This document shows, piece after piece, positions 16,846-25,420 of a stretch of DNA of 64,000 bases. Both the position numbers and the translations under genes were made by a program. This DNA is from Amycolatopsis thermophila (GTDB taxonomy: Bacteria > Actinomycetota > Actinomycetes > Mycobacteriales > Pseudonocardiaceae), in contig NZ_JAUSUT010000001.1 in NCBI RefSeq assembly GCF_030814215.1, positions 3,782,001 through 3,846,000 of the forward strand. The letters are read 5' to 3'. How positions within the stretch are numbered: the stretch's first letter is position 1; each line of letters starts with the position of its first letter. The notes beneath the pieces were generated by a model. The model worked only from the letters and a program-made list of their open reading frames with translations, had not been told where the DNA came from and made no database searches.

Positions 16846-16877
16846 CGGTGGGGGCGGCGTGGGTGCGGCCCCCACCG
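16846..16877 (-). terminator. Stem-loop terminator of the NUDIX gene
   Basis: CGGTGGGGGC (16846-16855) and GCCCCCACCG (16868-16877) form a perfect 10-bp stem with a 12-base loop. It begins right after the NUDIX stop codon on the minus strand. Confidence 0.75.
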
Positions 16878-17360
16878 TCACGAGTCCAGAACGCCTTGCG
16901 CCACCAGCGTTTCCCGCAGGCGCTCCACGATGGGCACCTGTCCCTTCACGAGCAGCTCGGCGGCCCGGTGCGGGTCCGTCCACTCGATACGGTCGACCTC
17001 CGGGAACTCCTGCACCCGGCCGGAACCCTTGGGCCACTCCATCTCGAACGTGTTGCTCGCGAAGTGCGCCGGGTCGAAATCTCCCTCGGCGGCGAAGGTC
17101 GTGATGACCTTGCCGCTCGACTGGCGGAACTCGCCCAGCTCCAGGATGTCGCCGGTCAGCACCGGTTCACCGACCTCCTCGGCGAACTCGCGGCGGGCCG
17201 CGGGCAACGGGTCCTCGTCGGTGTACTCGCCCTTCGGGATAGACCAGGCGCGCTCGTTCTTGCGCGCCCAGAACGGACCGCCCATGTGGGCGATGAGCAC
17301 CTCCAGCCGCCGGTCGCCGGTCAGCCGGTAGAGCAGGAACGCGGCGCTCTTCCTGGGCAC
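16878..17360 (-). CDS. NUDIX hydrolase
   Basis: A 160-residue NUDIX protein of the type starting MPRKSAAFLLYR. The metal-binding box is recognisable as GEYTDEDPLPAARREFAEEVG, with the key REFAEEVG helix. The loop between its Gly and first Glu is one residue short of the consensus. The preceding AWSIPKGEY and the late VDRIEWTDPHRAAELL fit the fold. The substrate, a nucleoside diphosphate derivative of some kind, is not predictable. It is four bases downstream of the nitroreductase gene, probably in one transcript with it. Confidence 0.9.
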   Translation of the reverse strand: MPRKSAAFLLYRLTGDRRLEVLIAHMGGPFWARKNERAWSIPKGEYTDEDPLPAARREFAEEVGEPVLTGDILELGEFRQSSGKVITTFAAEGDFDPAHFASNTFEMEWPKGSGRVQEFPEVDRIEWTDPHRAAELLVKGQVPIVERLRETLVAQGVLDS

Positions 17361-17364
17361 CGGG

Positions 17365-18000
17365 TCACCACCGGTCGTGGTGGAGGACCTCGGACAGCGG
17401 CTGGCGCTTCGCCGGCTTGAACGTCTCGCCGGTGTAGAAGGCGGTCGGGATCAGCGCGGCCTGGCGGACGTGGTCGGGGATGCCCAGCAGCTCCGCGGCT
17501 TCCTGCTCGTAGACCAGGTGCAGCGACGTCCAGGCCGTGCCGAGGCCGAGGCTGCGCGCGGCCAGCATGTAGCTCCACACCGCGGGCAGGATCGAGCCCC
17601 ACAGGCCGGCCTGATTGCCCTCGGGCAGCTTGCCGCCGGGGACGTGGATCGCCGGGACGAGCAGGACCGGCACCTCGGCCATGTGCTCGGCCAGGTAGTC
17701 GGAGCTGCTCATGACCCGGTGCTGGGTCGCCGCGCGGTCCGCGTCGTCCCGGTAGCGCTCCTCCGGGGAGGGCCCGCTGGCGCGGTAGGCGCGGTAGGAC
17801 TTCGCGTACAGCTCAGCCAGCCCGGCCCGCAGACCCGGGTCGGTGACCACGATCCAGTGCCAGTCCTGCCGGTTCGACCCGGTCGGCGCCTGCAACGCGA
17901 GGGTGATCGCGCGCTCGATGAGCTCGTTCGGCACCGGGCGGGACAGGTCCAGCCGCTTGCGCACGCTGCGGGTGGTGGTCAACAGCTCCTCTGGTGTCAT
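17365..18000 (-). CDS. Nitroreductase family protein
   Basis: A 211-residue FMN-dependent nitroreductase-fold enzyme. The N-terminal TTRSVRKRLDLSRPV contains the FMN-phosphate-contacting Arg residues. LQAPTGSNRQDWHWIVVTDP and the late LGLGTAWTSLHLVYEQEAAELLGIP are family signatures. It would reduce nitro, quinone or enone groups using NAD(P)H; the physiological substrate is unknown. ATG 18000 begins the conserved domain; the longer upstream frame is low-complexity. The NUDIX gene follows directly on the same strand. Confidence 0.9.
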   Translation of the reverse strand: MTPEELLTTTRSVRKRLDLSRPVPNELIERAITLALQAPTGSNRQDWHWIVVTDPGLRAGLAELYAKSYRAYRASGPSPEERYRDDADRAATQHRVMSSSDYLAEHMAEVPVLLVPAIHVPGGKLPEGNQAGLWGSILPAVWSYMLAARSLGLGTAWTSLHLVYEQEAAELLGIPDHVRQAALIPTAFYTGETFKPAKRQPLSEVLHHDRW

Positions 18001-18285
18001 GCCCCCGATCCTGGCATGCGGGCGGTGCCGCTGGGGGTGGGCCCGCTGGGGTGGCGCGTGGCGGCCGGGTCTGTCGTGGATGGGCTTGTGGCGGTGGGTA
18101 GTGGTTCGGCGGCCGGTGTGGTTGCGCTGAAGATGAGGCCGCGCTGCCGGTGGTGGTGCCGGGGCGGATCGCGCTTCCCGGCGCCGCGAGCGGGGGCGGC
18201 GGCCGGCGGTGGTGCGGGATGCGCGCGGGGACGCGGCAGGTGACAATGCCGTGGCCGGTATCCGCTGAGGGCAAGGAGGCCTGAC

Positions 18286-18501
18286 ATGGCCGGGCACACC
18301 TATCGCGTCACCGAGATCGTCGGCTCGTCGAGTGAGAGCCTCGAGGCGGCGATCCGCGGGGGCATCGAGCGCGCCTCGCAGACGTTGCGCGAACTGGACT
18401 GGTTCGAGGTGACGGAGATCCGAGGCCACATCGAGAACGGCGCGATCGGGCACTTCCAGGTCGGCATGAAGGTGGGTTTCCGCCTGGAGGAAGCGGACTG
18501 A
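18286..18501 (+). CDS. Dodecin family flavin-binding protein
   Basis: A 71-residue dodecin (MAGHTYRVTEIVGSSSESLEAAIRG). These small proteins assemble into hollow dodecamers that store flavins or CoA. The conserved Trp of the flavin pocket is in LDWFEVTEIRGHIENG, followed by GHFQVGMKVGFRLE. Length and sequence match the family end to end. The ATG follows AAGGAGG. A long stem-loop follows. The flanks (18001-18285 and 18556-18890) are strikingly G/T-rich on the plus strand and contain no other gene. Confidence 0.95.
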   Translation: MAGHTYRVTEIVGSSSESLEAAIRGGIERASQTLRELDWFEVTEIRGHIENGAIGHFQVGMKVGFRLEEAD

Positions 18502-18522
18502 CCGGACCCGGGAGACGGTGCA

Positions 18523-18555
18523 CGGGACGGCCCGCGCCTTGCGCGGGCTGTCCCG
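18523..18555 (+). terminator. Stem-loop terminator after dodecin
   Basis: Arms 18523-18537 and 18541-18555 pair over 15 positions with one G-T mismatch (a G-U wobble in RNA). The loop is CTT. It starts 22 bases after the dodecin stop codon. Confidence 0.8.
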
Positions 18556-19027
18556 CCGGGGGCGCGGATCGAGCGGGCAGGGTGTGCGCGGGGGCCACTG
18601 GTTGCCTGATTGGTCGGCGCCTGGTGGCTGGGTTTCGCGGATGTTGGTGTGGTGCGGCGTGTGCCCGTCGAGCGGGGAGGGCGTGGTGGTTGCGCGATTG
18701 TCCTGATGTGGCTGGGGGTGATGTGCCGGGGTTTCGCGGGGCACTGGCGTGGGCGGGGGTCAGCCGGGAAGGCCGAATCCTGGGGGGTTCGGACGCCGTT
18801 GGGCCTGCGGGGCCCATGCGGAATCCCCGTGTGGGCCGGCCCGTCCGGCCGAGCACGGCGACCGTCCACTTGAGACCCGCGACTACTCTGGTGACGACTC
18901 CGAGATCCATGCCATCACCGTAGGAACAACCCCCGACAAAAACCGGGCTCCGGCCGGGGAATTGCCACCCGATCGAGTCGTTCGTGGCTCTTCACCCGGC
19001 CGGAGCAGGGGAACCTCAGTCAGTCGA
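18556..19027. other. Gene-free G/T-skewed stretch with a 12-bp inverted repeat
   Basis: No supported gene. The first 330 bases are strongly G- and T-rich on the plus strand (for example runs around 18640-18740). A perfect inverted repeat, GCTCCGGCCGGG (18947-18958) and CCCGGCCGGAGC (18995-19006), flanks 36 bases that include an A/C-rich spot just upstream (CCCCCGACAAAAACCGG). The open frames crossing this area are low-complexity or antisense to the CBS gene. Confidence 0.6.
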
Positions 19028-19168
19028 GACGGCCTCCAGCAGGGCGCCTCACGCGGGTCGAGAGAGCCGGTACCCCAGGGCGCCTCGGGCGGTCGCGGGG
19101 GCCGGTGCCCCAGGGCGCCTCAGGCGGTCGAGGGGGCCGGTGCCCCAGGGCGCCTCACGGCGGTCGAG
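19028..19168. repeat. Four tandem copies of a 35-bp unit
   Basis: Units at 19028-19062, 19063-19097, 19098-19132 and 19133-19168 (the last is 36 bp) share CCGGTGCCCCAGGGCGCCTC followed by a GGTCG-type end. Copies 3 and 4 are nearly identical and copy 1 is the most diverged. The array ends 45 bases beyond the stop codon of the minus-strand CBS gene. Confidence 0.85.
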
Positions 19169-19213
19169 AGGACCTCTACATCAGAGCGCGCAAGTTGGCG
19201 GAATCCTCCAGCC

Positions 19214-19630
19214 TCAGTCGGTGGACAGGGCCTGTACCAGGTCGCCCACCTGGGGATCCTTGAGGGCGCGGGCGACGTCCGCCTGCGCGACGATCCCGAC
19301 CAGGTCGTGGCCGTCGATCACGGGCAACCGCCGCACCTTGTGGTCCGACATGGTGCGCAGGATCTCCTCGGCGTCGTCGTCGGCGCCGATCGTGACCGCC
19401 TCCCCCTGGGCCAGCTCCCCGGCGTTCACCGCACGCGGGTCCTTGCCCTGCGCTAGCACCTTGACCACGATGTCGCGGTCGGTCAGCATGCCCTTCAACC
19501 GGTTGTCCTCACCGCAGATGGGCATCGCCCCGACCTGCAGTTCCGCCATGCGCTTCGCGGCGTCGAGCACGGTGTCGCTCGAGCGGACGCACTCGGGGTC
19601 GGACGTCATGATTTCGCGAGCCTTGGTCAT
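19214..19630 (-). CDS. CBS-domain pair protein
   Basis: A 138-residue protein made of two CBS motifs (residues about 5-60, [21 protein letters not shown] ... [14 protein letters not shown], and about 70-130, [27 protein letters not shown] ... [12 protein letters not shown]). Such Bateman modules bind adenosine nucleotides and act as stress or energy sensors. ATG 19630 is preceded by GGAGG at a good distance. A further in-frame start at 19708 would add 26 residues with no domain content. It is divergent from def. A 35-bp tandem array lies beyond its 3' end. Confidence 0.92.
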   Translation of the reverse strand: MTKAREIMTSDPECVRSSDTVLDAAKRMAELQVGAMPICGEDNRLKGMLTDRDIVVKVLAQGKDPRAVNAGELAQGEAVTIGADDDAEEILRTMSDHKVRRLPVIDGHDLVGIVAQADVARALKDPQVGDLVQALSTD

Positions 19631-19746
19631 CTTCTTCGCCTGCCTCCGGTCCACGTCGAACTGGGCACTCCCCGCATACCCGGCCGGATCGGAGGCAAAC
19701 GCGTCCACCCGCCGCTGCCGGCGCGGCCCGTTGGTTTACTCGACGC

Positions 19747-20376
19747 ATGCCCGACATCGAGATCCACTACGACATCGCGACCGGCGGTGACCTGGACGCC
19801 CACTACGCCCGCGGCGAGTCGCGGCCCATCACGGTCGTCGGCAACCCCGTGCTGCACGAGCCCTGCGCCGACGTCACCGACTTCGGCGACGACCTCGCCC
19901 GCCTCGTGTCCGACATGTTCGTCAGCATGCGCACCGCCCGCGGTGTCGGACTCGCGGCCAACCAGATCGGCGTGCCGCTGCGCGTGTTCGTCTACCTCTG
20001 CCCGGAGAGCTACGACCGGGCCGACGACGAGGTGTGGCACGCCGGTCACGTCGTCAACCCGGTCGTCGAGGTCACCGGCGGCGCCACCGGCGCACACGCC
20101 GAAGGGTGCCTGTCCGTGCCCGGCGCGCAGGCGGTCCTCCCGCGGGCCGCCCACGTCACGGTCCGCGGCTTCGACCTGGCGGGCAACCCGGTCGCCGTGC
20201 CCGGACGCGACCTGCTCGCCCGCTGCTTCCAGCACGAGACCGACCACCTGGGCGGCCGCCTCTACATCGACCACCTCACCCCCGAGGCCCGCGAGACGGC
20301 CCTCGGCGAGATGAGCGAACCCGCCTACCCGGTCGTCACGAATCCGGTCGCAGCGGACGGCTCCACTCGACCGTGA
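19747..20376 (+). CDS. def: Peptide deformylase
   Basis: A 209-residue Fe2+-dependent peptide deformylase that removes the formyl group from nascent proteins. All three catalytic motifs are intact: [12 protein letters not shown] (motif 1), EGCLSVPG (motif 2, the metal-ligand Cys) and [14 protein letters not shown] (motif 3, HExxH-type with the usual HETDH). It carries a longer N-terminus (about 30 residues) than housekeeping forms. Actinomycetes often carry several def paralogues; I cannot tell whether this is the primary one. Its 3' end overlaps the convergent sensor gene by 41 bases. Confidence 0.95.
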   Translation: MPDIEIHYDIATGGDLDAHYARGESRPITVVGNPVLHEPCADVTDFGDDLARLVSDMFVSMRTARGVGLAANQIGVPLRVFVYLCPESYDRADDEVWHAGHVVNPVVEVTGGATGAHAEGCLSVPGAQAVLPRAAHVTVRGFDLAGNPVAVPGRDLLARCFQHETDHLGGRLYIDHLTPEARETALGEMSEPAYPVVTNPVAADGSTRP

Positions 20377-21715
20377 AGTGTCCCGGCGCCGGCCGCACGA
20401 CCGCGTCGCCGGAGACCTCCGCCACCGCCGCTCGCAGGGCCGCCACCTGGTCGTCGGACACCGCGCCGACGACACGCAGCCGGATCGCTCCCCGAGCCGG
20501 CGCGAGCTCGACCTCCTCCGCGCCGCCGCCGGGCACCGCCACGGCGTGGAGGAGGTCGCGCAGCACCTGGACGACCTCCGCGACGACGTCGTCGGGCGGC
20601 TCGTCGTCGAGGTCTCCGGCGAGCACCAGGCCGGGTGCCGAGCCGTGTACCGACTCCAGCTCCCCGACCACCTCGCTGACCTGCGCCCGCAGCGTCGGCC
20701 GGGTGCCGGGTGCCGCCGGGCCGTAGACGGAGGTCCGCAGCGCCGAGATCGTGCGGTCGATCCCGGTGATCGCCGTGGCCATGGCCGACCCGGACCGGGG
20801 GAACCGCGCCGCGGCCGACTGCAGGTCGAGCGTGATGCCGTAGAGCCGCCGGATCGCGGTGTCGCCGAGACGCCGCGCGATCCGGTCGGTCTCCTCCAGC
20901 CGTGCGATGCGGTTGGAGGCCGCGGCCACCTGCTCCGCCTCCGACAGGATCCGCGTCCGCATCGCCTCGACAGCCTCGCCCAGTGCGGCCAGTTCCTCCG
21001 GCCCGCTCGCCTCCACCTCGCGCCGCAGGTCGCCGCCGGACACCTCGCGCACCTGGGAAACCAGCCGGTCCAGTGGCACCACGAGCGACCGGCGCAGCAG
21101 GAACACGCTCGCCGCGCCCAGCACGAGCGCGAGACCCACGCACACGGTCGCGATCACGTCGGCCGTGCCGCTCGCTCTGTTCGACGAGGCCAGCCCGGCT
21201 GAGATCAGCTCGTCGACGTGGTTCTGCAGCTCCGCGATCCGGGTGCGCAGGGTGTCGAACAAGGCCTTGCCGGGCACGCCGTCGGCGATCACGCCGTCCG
21301 CGCGGGCCAGCGCGATCGCCGGGTCCGCAGCCTGGGTGCGCCAGGCCGTGCCCGCGGCATCGACGTCGGCGAGCAGGGCGACCGATTCCGGTTCGCCGTC
21401 GAGCAGGCGGGCGATGCGGTCGCGGGCCGCGCCGACCGCCGCCGAGCCGTTGTCGTAAGGCTCGAGGAATTGCGGATCACGGCTCAGCAGAAAACCCCGT
21501 TCGCCGGTTTCCATGTCCACGTAGCCCTTCGCGAGATCGGCCGCCGCCGTCTGCGCCGGGCGCAGCGTGTCCCGCACCCGCGAGTCGGCTTCCGTGACGT
21601 GGACACGCGACACGGTGGTGGCGATCGCCGTGATCAACAGCAGTAGCAGGAGCCCGCTGACGAGGAGGAAGACCCGCCACCGCAACGTCCGCGGCCAGAA
21701 TCGCGGAATGGCCAC
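20336..21715 (-). CDS. CHASE3-HAMP sensor with degenerate histidine kinase core
   Basis: A 459-residue membrane sensor. TM1 is about residues 15-34, followed by a CHASE3 domain (45-180, with [21 protein letters not shown]). TM2 is 187-207 and HAMP 208-260. The next segment, [26 protein letters not shown], aligns with the HisKA_3 motif E-x-x-RIARDLHD-x-x-xQRL, but Gly284 replaces the phospho-acceptor His. The ATPase half lacks a recognisable N box and DxGxG box. It is therefore probably a pseudo-kinase that senses and binds rather than phosphorylates. No response regulator gene is adjacent. Divergent from the YCII/DGPF gene about 450 bases away. Confidence 0.82.
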   Translation of the reverse strand: MAIPRFWPRTLRWRVFLLVSGLLLLLLITAIATTVSRVHVTEADSRVRDTLRPAQTAAADLAKGYVDMETGERGFLLSRDPQFLEPYDNGSAAVGAARDRIARLLDGEPESVALLADVDAAGTAWRTQAADPAIALARADGVIADGVPGKALFDTLRTRIAELQNHVDELISAGLASSNRASGTADVIATVCVGLALVLGAASVFLLRRSLVVPLDRLVSQVREVSGGDLRREVEASGPEELAALGEAVEAMRTRILSEAEQVAAASNRIARLEETDRIARRLGDTAIRRLYGITLDLQSAAARFPRSGSAMATAITGIDRTISALRTSVYGPAAPGTRPTLRAQVSEVVGELESVHGSAPGLVLAGDLDDEPPDDVVAEVVQVLRDLLHAVAVPGGGAEEVELAPARGAIRLRVVGAVSDDQVAALRAAVAEVSGDAVVRPAPGHFTVEWSRPLRPDS

Positions 21716-22102
21716 GAATCACGATAACGCGGTTCGGGAAAACGCGAGCCCCGATTTTCCCTCGCCGACGGCAGGCCGCTCAACGCGGGGTGGGTGCGGC
21801 TCGTGTCCGGTGGCGGAGTGTGGGTCACGCGGGGGAAATTCCTTGCTGCTGCGGACGTTCCGCGCTGCGCCGGCAGCCGCGACGCGGCGCGCGCCGTGTG
21901 GTCTCCCCGGCCGGCGCGGCATCGGTCCGCGCCGGCCGGGGGCGGCCCGCGGTGTGGGCGGGCCCGCGAACGCACGCCACAGCGAACCGGACCGGGCGCG
22001 CGGTGTGGAGCCGGTGCACCGGAACGGGCGGGCGAGCGTTGGGGTTCGTGCTGCCAGGGTCACCCGGCGGGTGGCCGCGCGTCAAACATTTTTCGCGCGG
22101 GC
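21716..22102. other. Long divergent intergenic region with a 15-bp hairpin
   Basis: No gene is seen between the sensor start and the DGPF promoter. A perfect 15-bp inverted repeat (CCCCGGCCGGCGCGG at 21905-21919; its complement at 21927-21941) with a 7-base loop sits near the middle. Because both flanking genes are transcribed away from it, it is not a simple terminator of either. It could be a cruciform, an attenuator in a long leader, or the relic of a lost gene's terminator. Confidence 0.6.
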
Positions 22103-22129
22103 TGTCGATGTGCGGGGTCGCCGTTCGTG
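22103..22129 (+). promoter_or_regulatory. Candidate ECF42-type promoter
   Basis: TGTCGA (22103-22108) is followed after 17 bases by CGTG (22126-22129), 33 bases before the DGPF-gene ATG. ECF42 sigma factors are reported to recognise TGTCGA at -35 and CGA/TC at -10, recalled from the literature. The -35 is a full match and the -10 matches three of four. This implies autoregulation of the operon. Confidence 0.55.
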
Positions 22130-22161
22130 TGGACCATGAGAACCGATCCGAGGAGGACGTG

Positions 22162-22506
22162 ATGCCCGACTACCTGCTGACGATCTACCAGCCCGACGGC
22201 GAACCGCCCGCGCCCGAGGTCCTCGGCCCGATCATGGCGAACGTGACGGCCTTCGAAGACGAGTTGCGGGCGGCGGGCGCGTGGGTGTTCACCGGCGGCC
22301 TGCACCCGCCGGAGACCGCGACCGTGGTCCGGCCGCGGGGCGACGACGTGCTCGTCACCGACGGGCCGTACCTCGAGGGCAAGGAACACGTCGGCGGCTT
22401 CACCGTCATCCGCGCCGCCGACCTGGACGAGGCGCTGGAGTGGGGGCGGAAGGCGGCGCGCGCGACCACCCTGCCCGTCGAGGTCCGGCCGCTGGCGGAC
22501 GGTTGA
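22162..22506 (+). CDS. YCII/DGPF-domain protein associated with ECF42 sigma factor
   Basis: A 114-residue YCII-related protein of the DGPF subgroup. The defining segment is [21 protein letters not shown], with DGPY in place of DGPF. The N-terminal [13 protein letters not shown] and a central [20 protein letters not shown] are standard. These proteins are co-encoded with and transcribed by ECF42 sigma factors, and may have a dehydratase- or chlorohydrolase-like fold of unknown activity. ATG 22162 follows AGGAGG (22151-22156). The stop codon overlaps the TTG start of the sigma gene. Confidence 0.92.
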   Translation: MPDYLLTIYQPDGEPPAPEVLGPIMANVTAFEDELRAAGAWVFTGGLHPPETATVVRPRGDDVLVTDGPYLEGKEHVGGFTVIRAADLDEALEWGRKAARATTLPVEVRPLADG

Positions 22507-23711
22507 GCGAGGAGATCGCGCGCGTCTTCCGCGAGGAGTACGGACGCGCCGTGGCCGTCCTGGTCCGCGTTTTCGGCGACATCGACATCGCCGAGGAAGC
22601 GGTCCAGGACGCGTTCGCCACCGCGGTGCGGCGGTGGCCGGAGGACGGCGTACCGCCGAGCCCGGCGGGCTGGATCATCACCACCGCCCGCAACCGCGCC
22701 ATCGACCGGTTGCGGCGCGAGGCCACCCGCGACGACCGGCAGGCGCACGCGGCCCTGTTGCAGGTGCGGGACGAGCCGATGGAGGAGGGTGCGGTGCCCG
22801 ACGAACGGCTCCGGCTGATCTTCACCTGCTGCCACCCGGCGCTCGCCCCGGCCGCGCGCGTCGCGCTGACGCTGCGGCTGCTGGGCGGCCTGACCACCGC
22901 GGAGATCGCGCGGGCGTTCCTGGTGCCGGAGAAGACGATGGCGCAACGGATCGTGCGCGCCAAGGCCAAGATCCGCGCCGCGCGCATCCCGTACCGGGTG
23001 CCGCGCGAGGCGGACCTGCCCGACCGGCTGCGGGCCGTGCTCGCGGTGCTGTACCTGGTGTTCAACGAGGGGTACACGGCCAGTGCGGGTGACGAGCTGG
23101 TGCGCGCGGACCTGTGCGCCGAGGCGATCCGGCTGACGCGCGTGCTGGCCGGTCTCATGCCCGACGAGCCGGAAGTGCTGGGGCTGCTCGCGCTGATGCT
23201 GCTGACCGAGTCGCGGCGCGCCGCCCGCACGGCGCCGGACGGTTCCCTGGTGCTGCTGGCCGACCAGGACCGGTCCCGGTGGGACCGGGAGCTGATCGCC
23301 GAGGGGCAGGCCCTGGTGCGGCGGTGCCTGCGGCGCGGGCGGCCCGGGCCGTACCAGATCCAGGCGGCGATCAACGCCGTGCACAGCGACGCGCCGACCG
23401 TCGCGGACACGGACTGGCGGCAGGTGGTGACGCTGTACGACCAGCTGATGGCGATCGCGCCGTCCCCGGTGGCGGCGCTGAACCGGGCGGTCGCGGTGGC
23501 GGAGGTCGCCGGCCCCGCGGCGGGGCTCGCCGAGGTGGAGTCGCTCGAGCTGCGGGAGTACTACCTGTTCCACGCGATCCGGGCAGACCTGCTGCGGCGC
23601 GCGGGGCGGGTCAGGGAGGCAGCGCGGGCCTACCGGGCGGCGCTGGCGCTCACGGAGAACCGAGCCGAGCGGGAGTTCCTCACCCGCCGGCTGCGCGAGG
23701 CCGGCGGGTGA
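22503..23711 (+). CDS. ECF42-group RNA polymerase sigma factor
   Basis: A 402-residue ECF sigma factor. Region 2 is [38 protein letters not shown] with [17 protein letters not shown]. Region 4 is [38 protein letters not shown]. The long C-terminal half (about 200 residues; [39 protein letters not shown]) is the TPR-like extension typical of ECF42, which replaces an anti-sigma factor. The start is TTG 22503, overlapping the DGPF stop (TTGA), so the two genes are translationally coupled. It converges on phoD ten bases away. Confidence 0.93.
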   Translation: MSEEIARVFREEYGRAVAVLVRVFGDIDIAEEAVQDAFATAVRRWPEDGVPPSPAGWIITTARNRAIDRLRREATRDDRQAHAALLQVRDEPMEEGAVPDERLRLIFTCCHPALAPAARVALTLRLLGGLTTAEIARAFLVPEKTMAQRIVRAKAKIRAARIPYRVPREADLPDRLRAVLAVLYLVFNEGYTASAGDELVRADLCAEAIRLTRVLAGLMPDEPEVLGLLALMLLTESRRAARTAPDGSLVLLADQDRSRWDRELIAEGQALVRRCLRRGRPGPYQIQAAINAVHSDAPTVADTDWRQVVTLYDQLMAIAPSPVAALNRAVAVAEVAGPAAGLAEVESLELREYYLFHAIRADLLRRAGRVREAARAYRAALALTENRAEREFLTRRLREAGG

Positions 23712-23720
23712 GGACGCGGA

Positions 23721-25256
23721 TCAGGCCTGCTGCGCCCCCGCGCGGCCGGCTTCGATCACGAACCGCGCGCGGTCCTGGATCGGCGCGCCCGGGCGGTTCA
23801 CGTAGTCCACCACGCGGTAGTCGGCCGTCCACGACTCCCTCGTGATCGTGTTCCGCACGTAGCCCCGCTTGCGGTTGATGAACTTGATGTGCGGGTTCTC
23901 CCGCAGCTGCACGGCGTCCCCGGCGTTCTGGTCCGTGCCGTTGCCGCCCGAGGTGATGGACGTGCCCACCAGCTCCGTCGCCACCGTCGCCGACGCCGGG
24001 TCCTCGAAGTCGGCCTTCACGTCCACCACGTAGCTCGCGTGCACGTCACCCGTGATGACCACCGGGTTGCTCGCCCGGGCGAGCCGGTCGCGCACGAGGT
24101 TCCGCTCCACGGGGTAGTCGTCCCACGCGTCGTCGCTGAACGAGTCGGCCGTGCCGGAGGTGAAGTCGCGCTGCGAGAAGAAGACCTGCTGCGCCAGGAT
24201 GTTCCAGCGCGCCGTCGGCCCGGCCAGGTTGCCCAGCAGCCACTCCTTCTGCTGCGCGCCCAGGATCGTGCGCGACGGGTCCAGCCGCGCGTCGCCGGCC
24301 ACCTGGTCGTCGCGGTACTGCCGGGTGTCCAGCAGGTGCACGTCCACCAGGTCGCCGAAGGTGAGCCGGCGGAAGATCCGGATGTCCGGCCCGCTCGGGC
24401 GCTGGGCGCGGCGCAACGGCATGTGCTCCCAGTAGGCCTGGAACGCCTGCGCCCGCCGCTGCCGGAACACCGCCGGGTCCTGGTCGGGCTCGGTGTCGGG
24501 CTGGGAGATGTCGCCCGCCCAGTTGTTCTCCACCTCGTGGTCGTCGAACACGACCGCCCACGGGAACGCGGCGTGTGCGGCCTGCAGGTCGGCGTCGCCC
24601 TTGTACTGCGCCAGGCGCACCCGGTAGTCGGCGAGCGTGAACGTCTCGGCGGCCGGGCTGTGCCCGCGGCCGATGCTGCCCTGCGCGCTGCCCTCGTAGA
24701 TGTAGTCGCCGAGGAACGCGACCAGGTCCAGGTCCTCCTGGGCCAGGTGCGCGTGTGTGGTGTAGAAGCCCTCCGGGTAGTTCTGGCAGCTGGCGAACGC
24801 GAACGAGAACTCGTCCAGCCGCGCGCCGGGCCGCGGCGCCGTCTTCGTCCGCCCGACCGGGCTGATCTGGTTGCCGACGCGGAACCGGTAGAAGTACTCG
24901 GCCCCGGGCCGCAGGCCGGACACCTCGGCGTGCACCGCGTGCGCGGACTCGGGACGGGCGATCTCCGCGCCCGCGCGGACCACCTGCTGGAACCGCTCGT
25001 CGGCGGCGACCTGCCACTCGACGGGCACGACCTTCGACGGCATGCCGCCCAGGCCGTCCGCGGCGAGCGGGTCGGGGGCGAGCCGCGTCCACAGCACCAC
25101 GCCGTCGGGCAGCGGGTCGCCCGAGGCGACGCCCAGCGTGAAGGGGTCGCGGACGGGGCTGGCGGAGGCGGTGCCGAACCCGGAGACGGCGGCCACGCCG
25201 AGAGCGGCGGAACCGGCGATCAAGACCTGGCGGCGGGTGGGGGAGCGATCGGACAT
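23721..25256 (-). CDS. phoD: Alkaline phosphatase D (PhoD), Tat-exported
   Basis: A 511-residue PhoD-family phosphodiesterase/phosphatase that releases phosphate from phosphodiesters outside the cell using Fe3+ and Ca2+. The N-terminus has a twin-arginine signal (SPTRRQVLIAGSAALGVAAV ... ASAS). Family signatures are FTLGVASGDPLPDGVVLWTRL, the metal-binding DYIYEG and VFDDHEVENNW, and the late ITGDVHASYVVDVK. The ATG follows GAAAAGGTG. The gene stands alone; no Pho box was identified with confidence in the 160-base upstream region. Confidence 0.93.
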   Translation of the reverse strand: MSDRSPTRRQVLIAGSAALGVAAVSGFGTASASPVRDPFTLGVASGDPLPDGVVLWTRLAPDPLAADGLGGMPSKVVPVEWQVAADERFQQVVRAGAEIARPESAHAVHAEVSGLRPGAEYFYRFRVGNQISPVGRTKTAPRPGARLDEFSFAFASCQNYPEGFYTTHAHLAQEDLDLVAFLGDYIYEGSAQGSIGRGHSPAAETFTLADYRVRLAQYKGDADLQAAHAAFPWAVVFDDHEVENNWAGDISQPDTEPDQDPAVFRQRRAQAFQAYWEHMPLRRAQRPSGPDIRIFRRLTFGDLVDVHLLDTRQYRDDQVAGDARLDPSRTILGAQQKEWLLGNLAGPTARWNILAQQVFFSQRDFTSGTADSFSDDAWDDYPVERNLVRDRLARASNPVVITGDVHASYVVDVKADFEDPASATVATELVGTSITSGGNGTDQNAGDAVQLRENPHIKFINRKRGYVRNTITRESWTADYRVVDYVNRPGAPIQDRARFVIEAGRAGAQQA

Positions 25257-25420
25257 GCGTCACCTTTTCGGGGGTTCGGGAGGAAAGGCGCGCACACGCT
25301 AAGTTCGCCACATTGCCGGCGCCCGAATCCCCGGTGGACGGCGGGTGGAAGATCGCGCGCGGCACATCACGGTTCGATCACCTGACGTAGCGGACTGGCC
25401 CGGACGGGCGATCAGCGGGT

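Noticed and set aside
15885..17420. Several overlapping open frames of 250-510 codons in the GC-rich region
   Set aside because: All are Arg/Ala/Pro/Ser low complexity generated by the CCCGCGAGCG repeats, and the last part is antisense to the NUDIX gene.
19028..19168. Possible CRISPR-like 35-bp repeats
   Set aside because: The copies abut directly with no spacers, so it is an ordinary tandem repeat.
18749..19456. A 235-codon plus-strand frame over the tandem array
   Set aside because: Low-complexity sequence that then runs antisense into the CBS gene. No ribosome binding site or recognisable fold.
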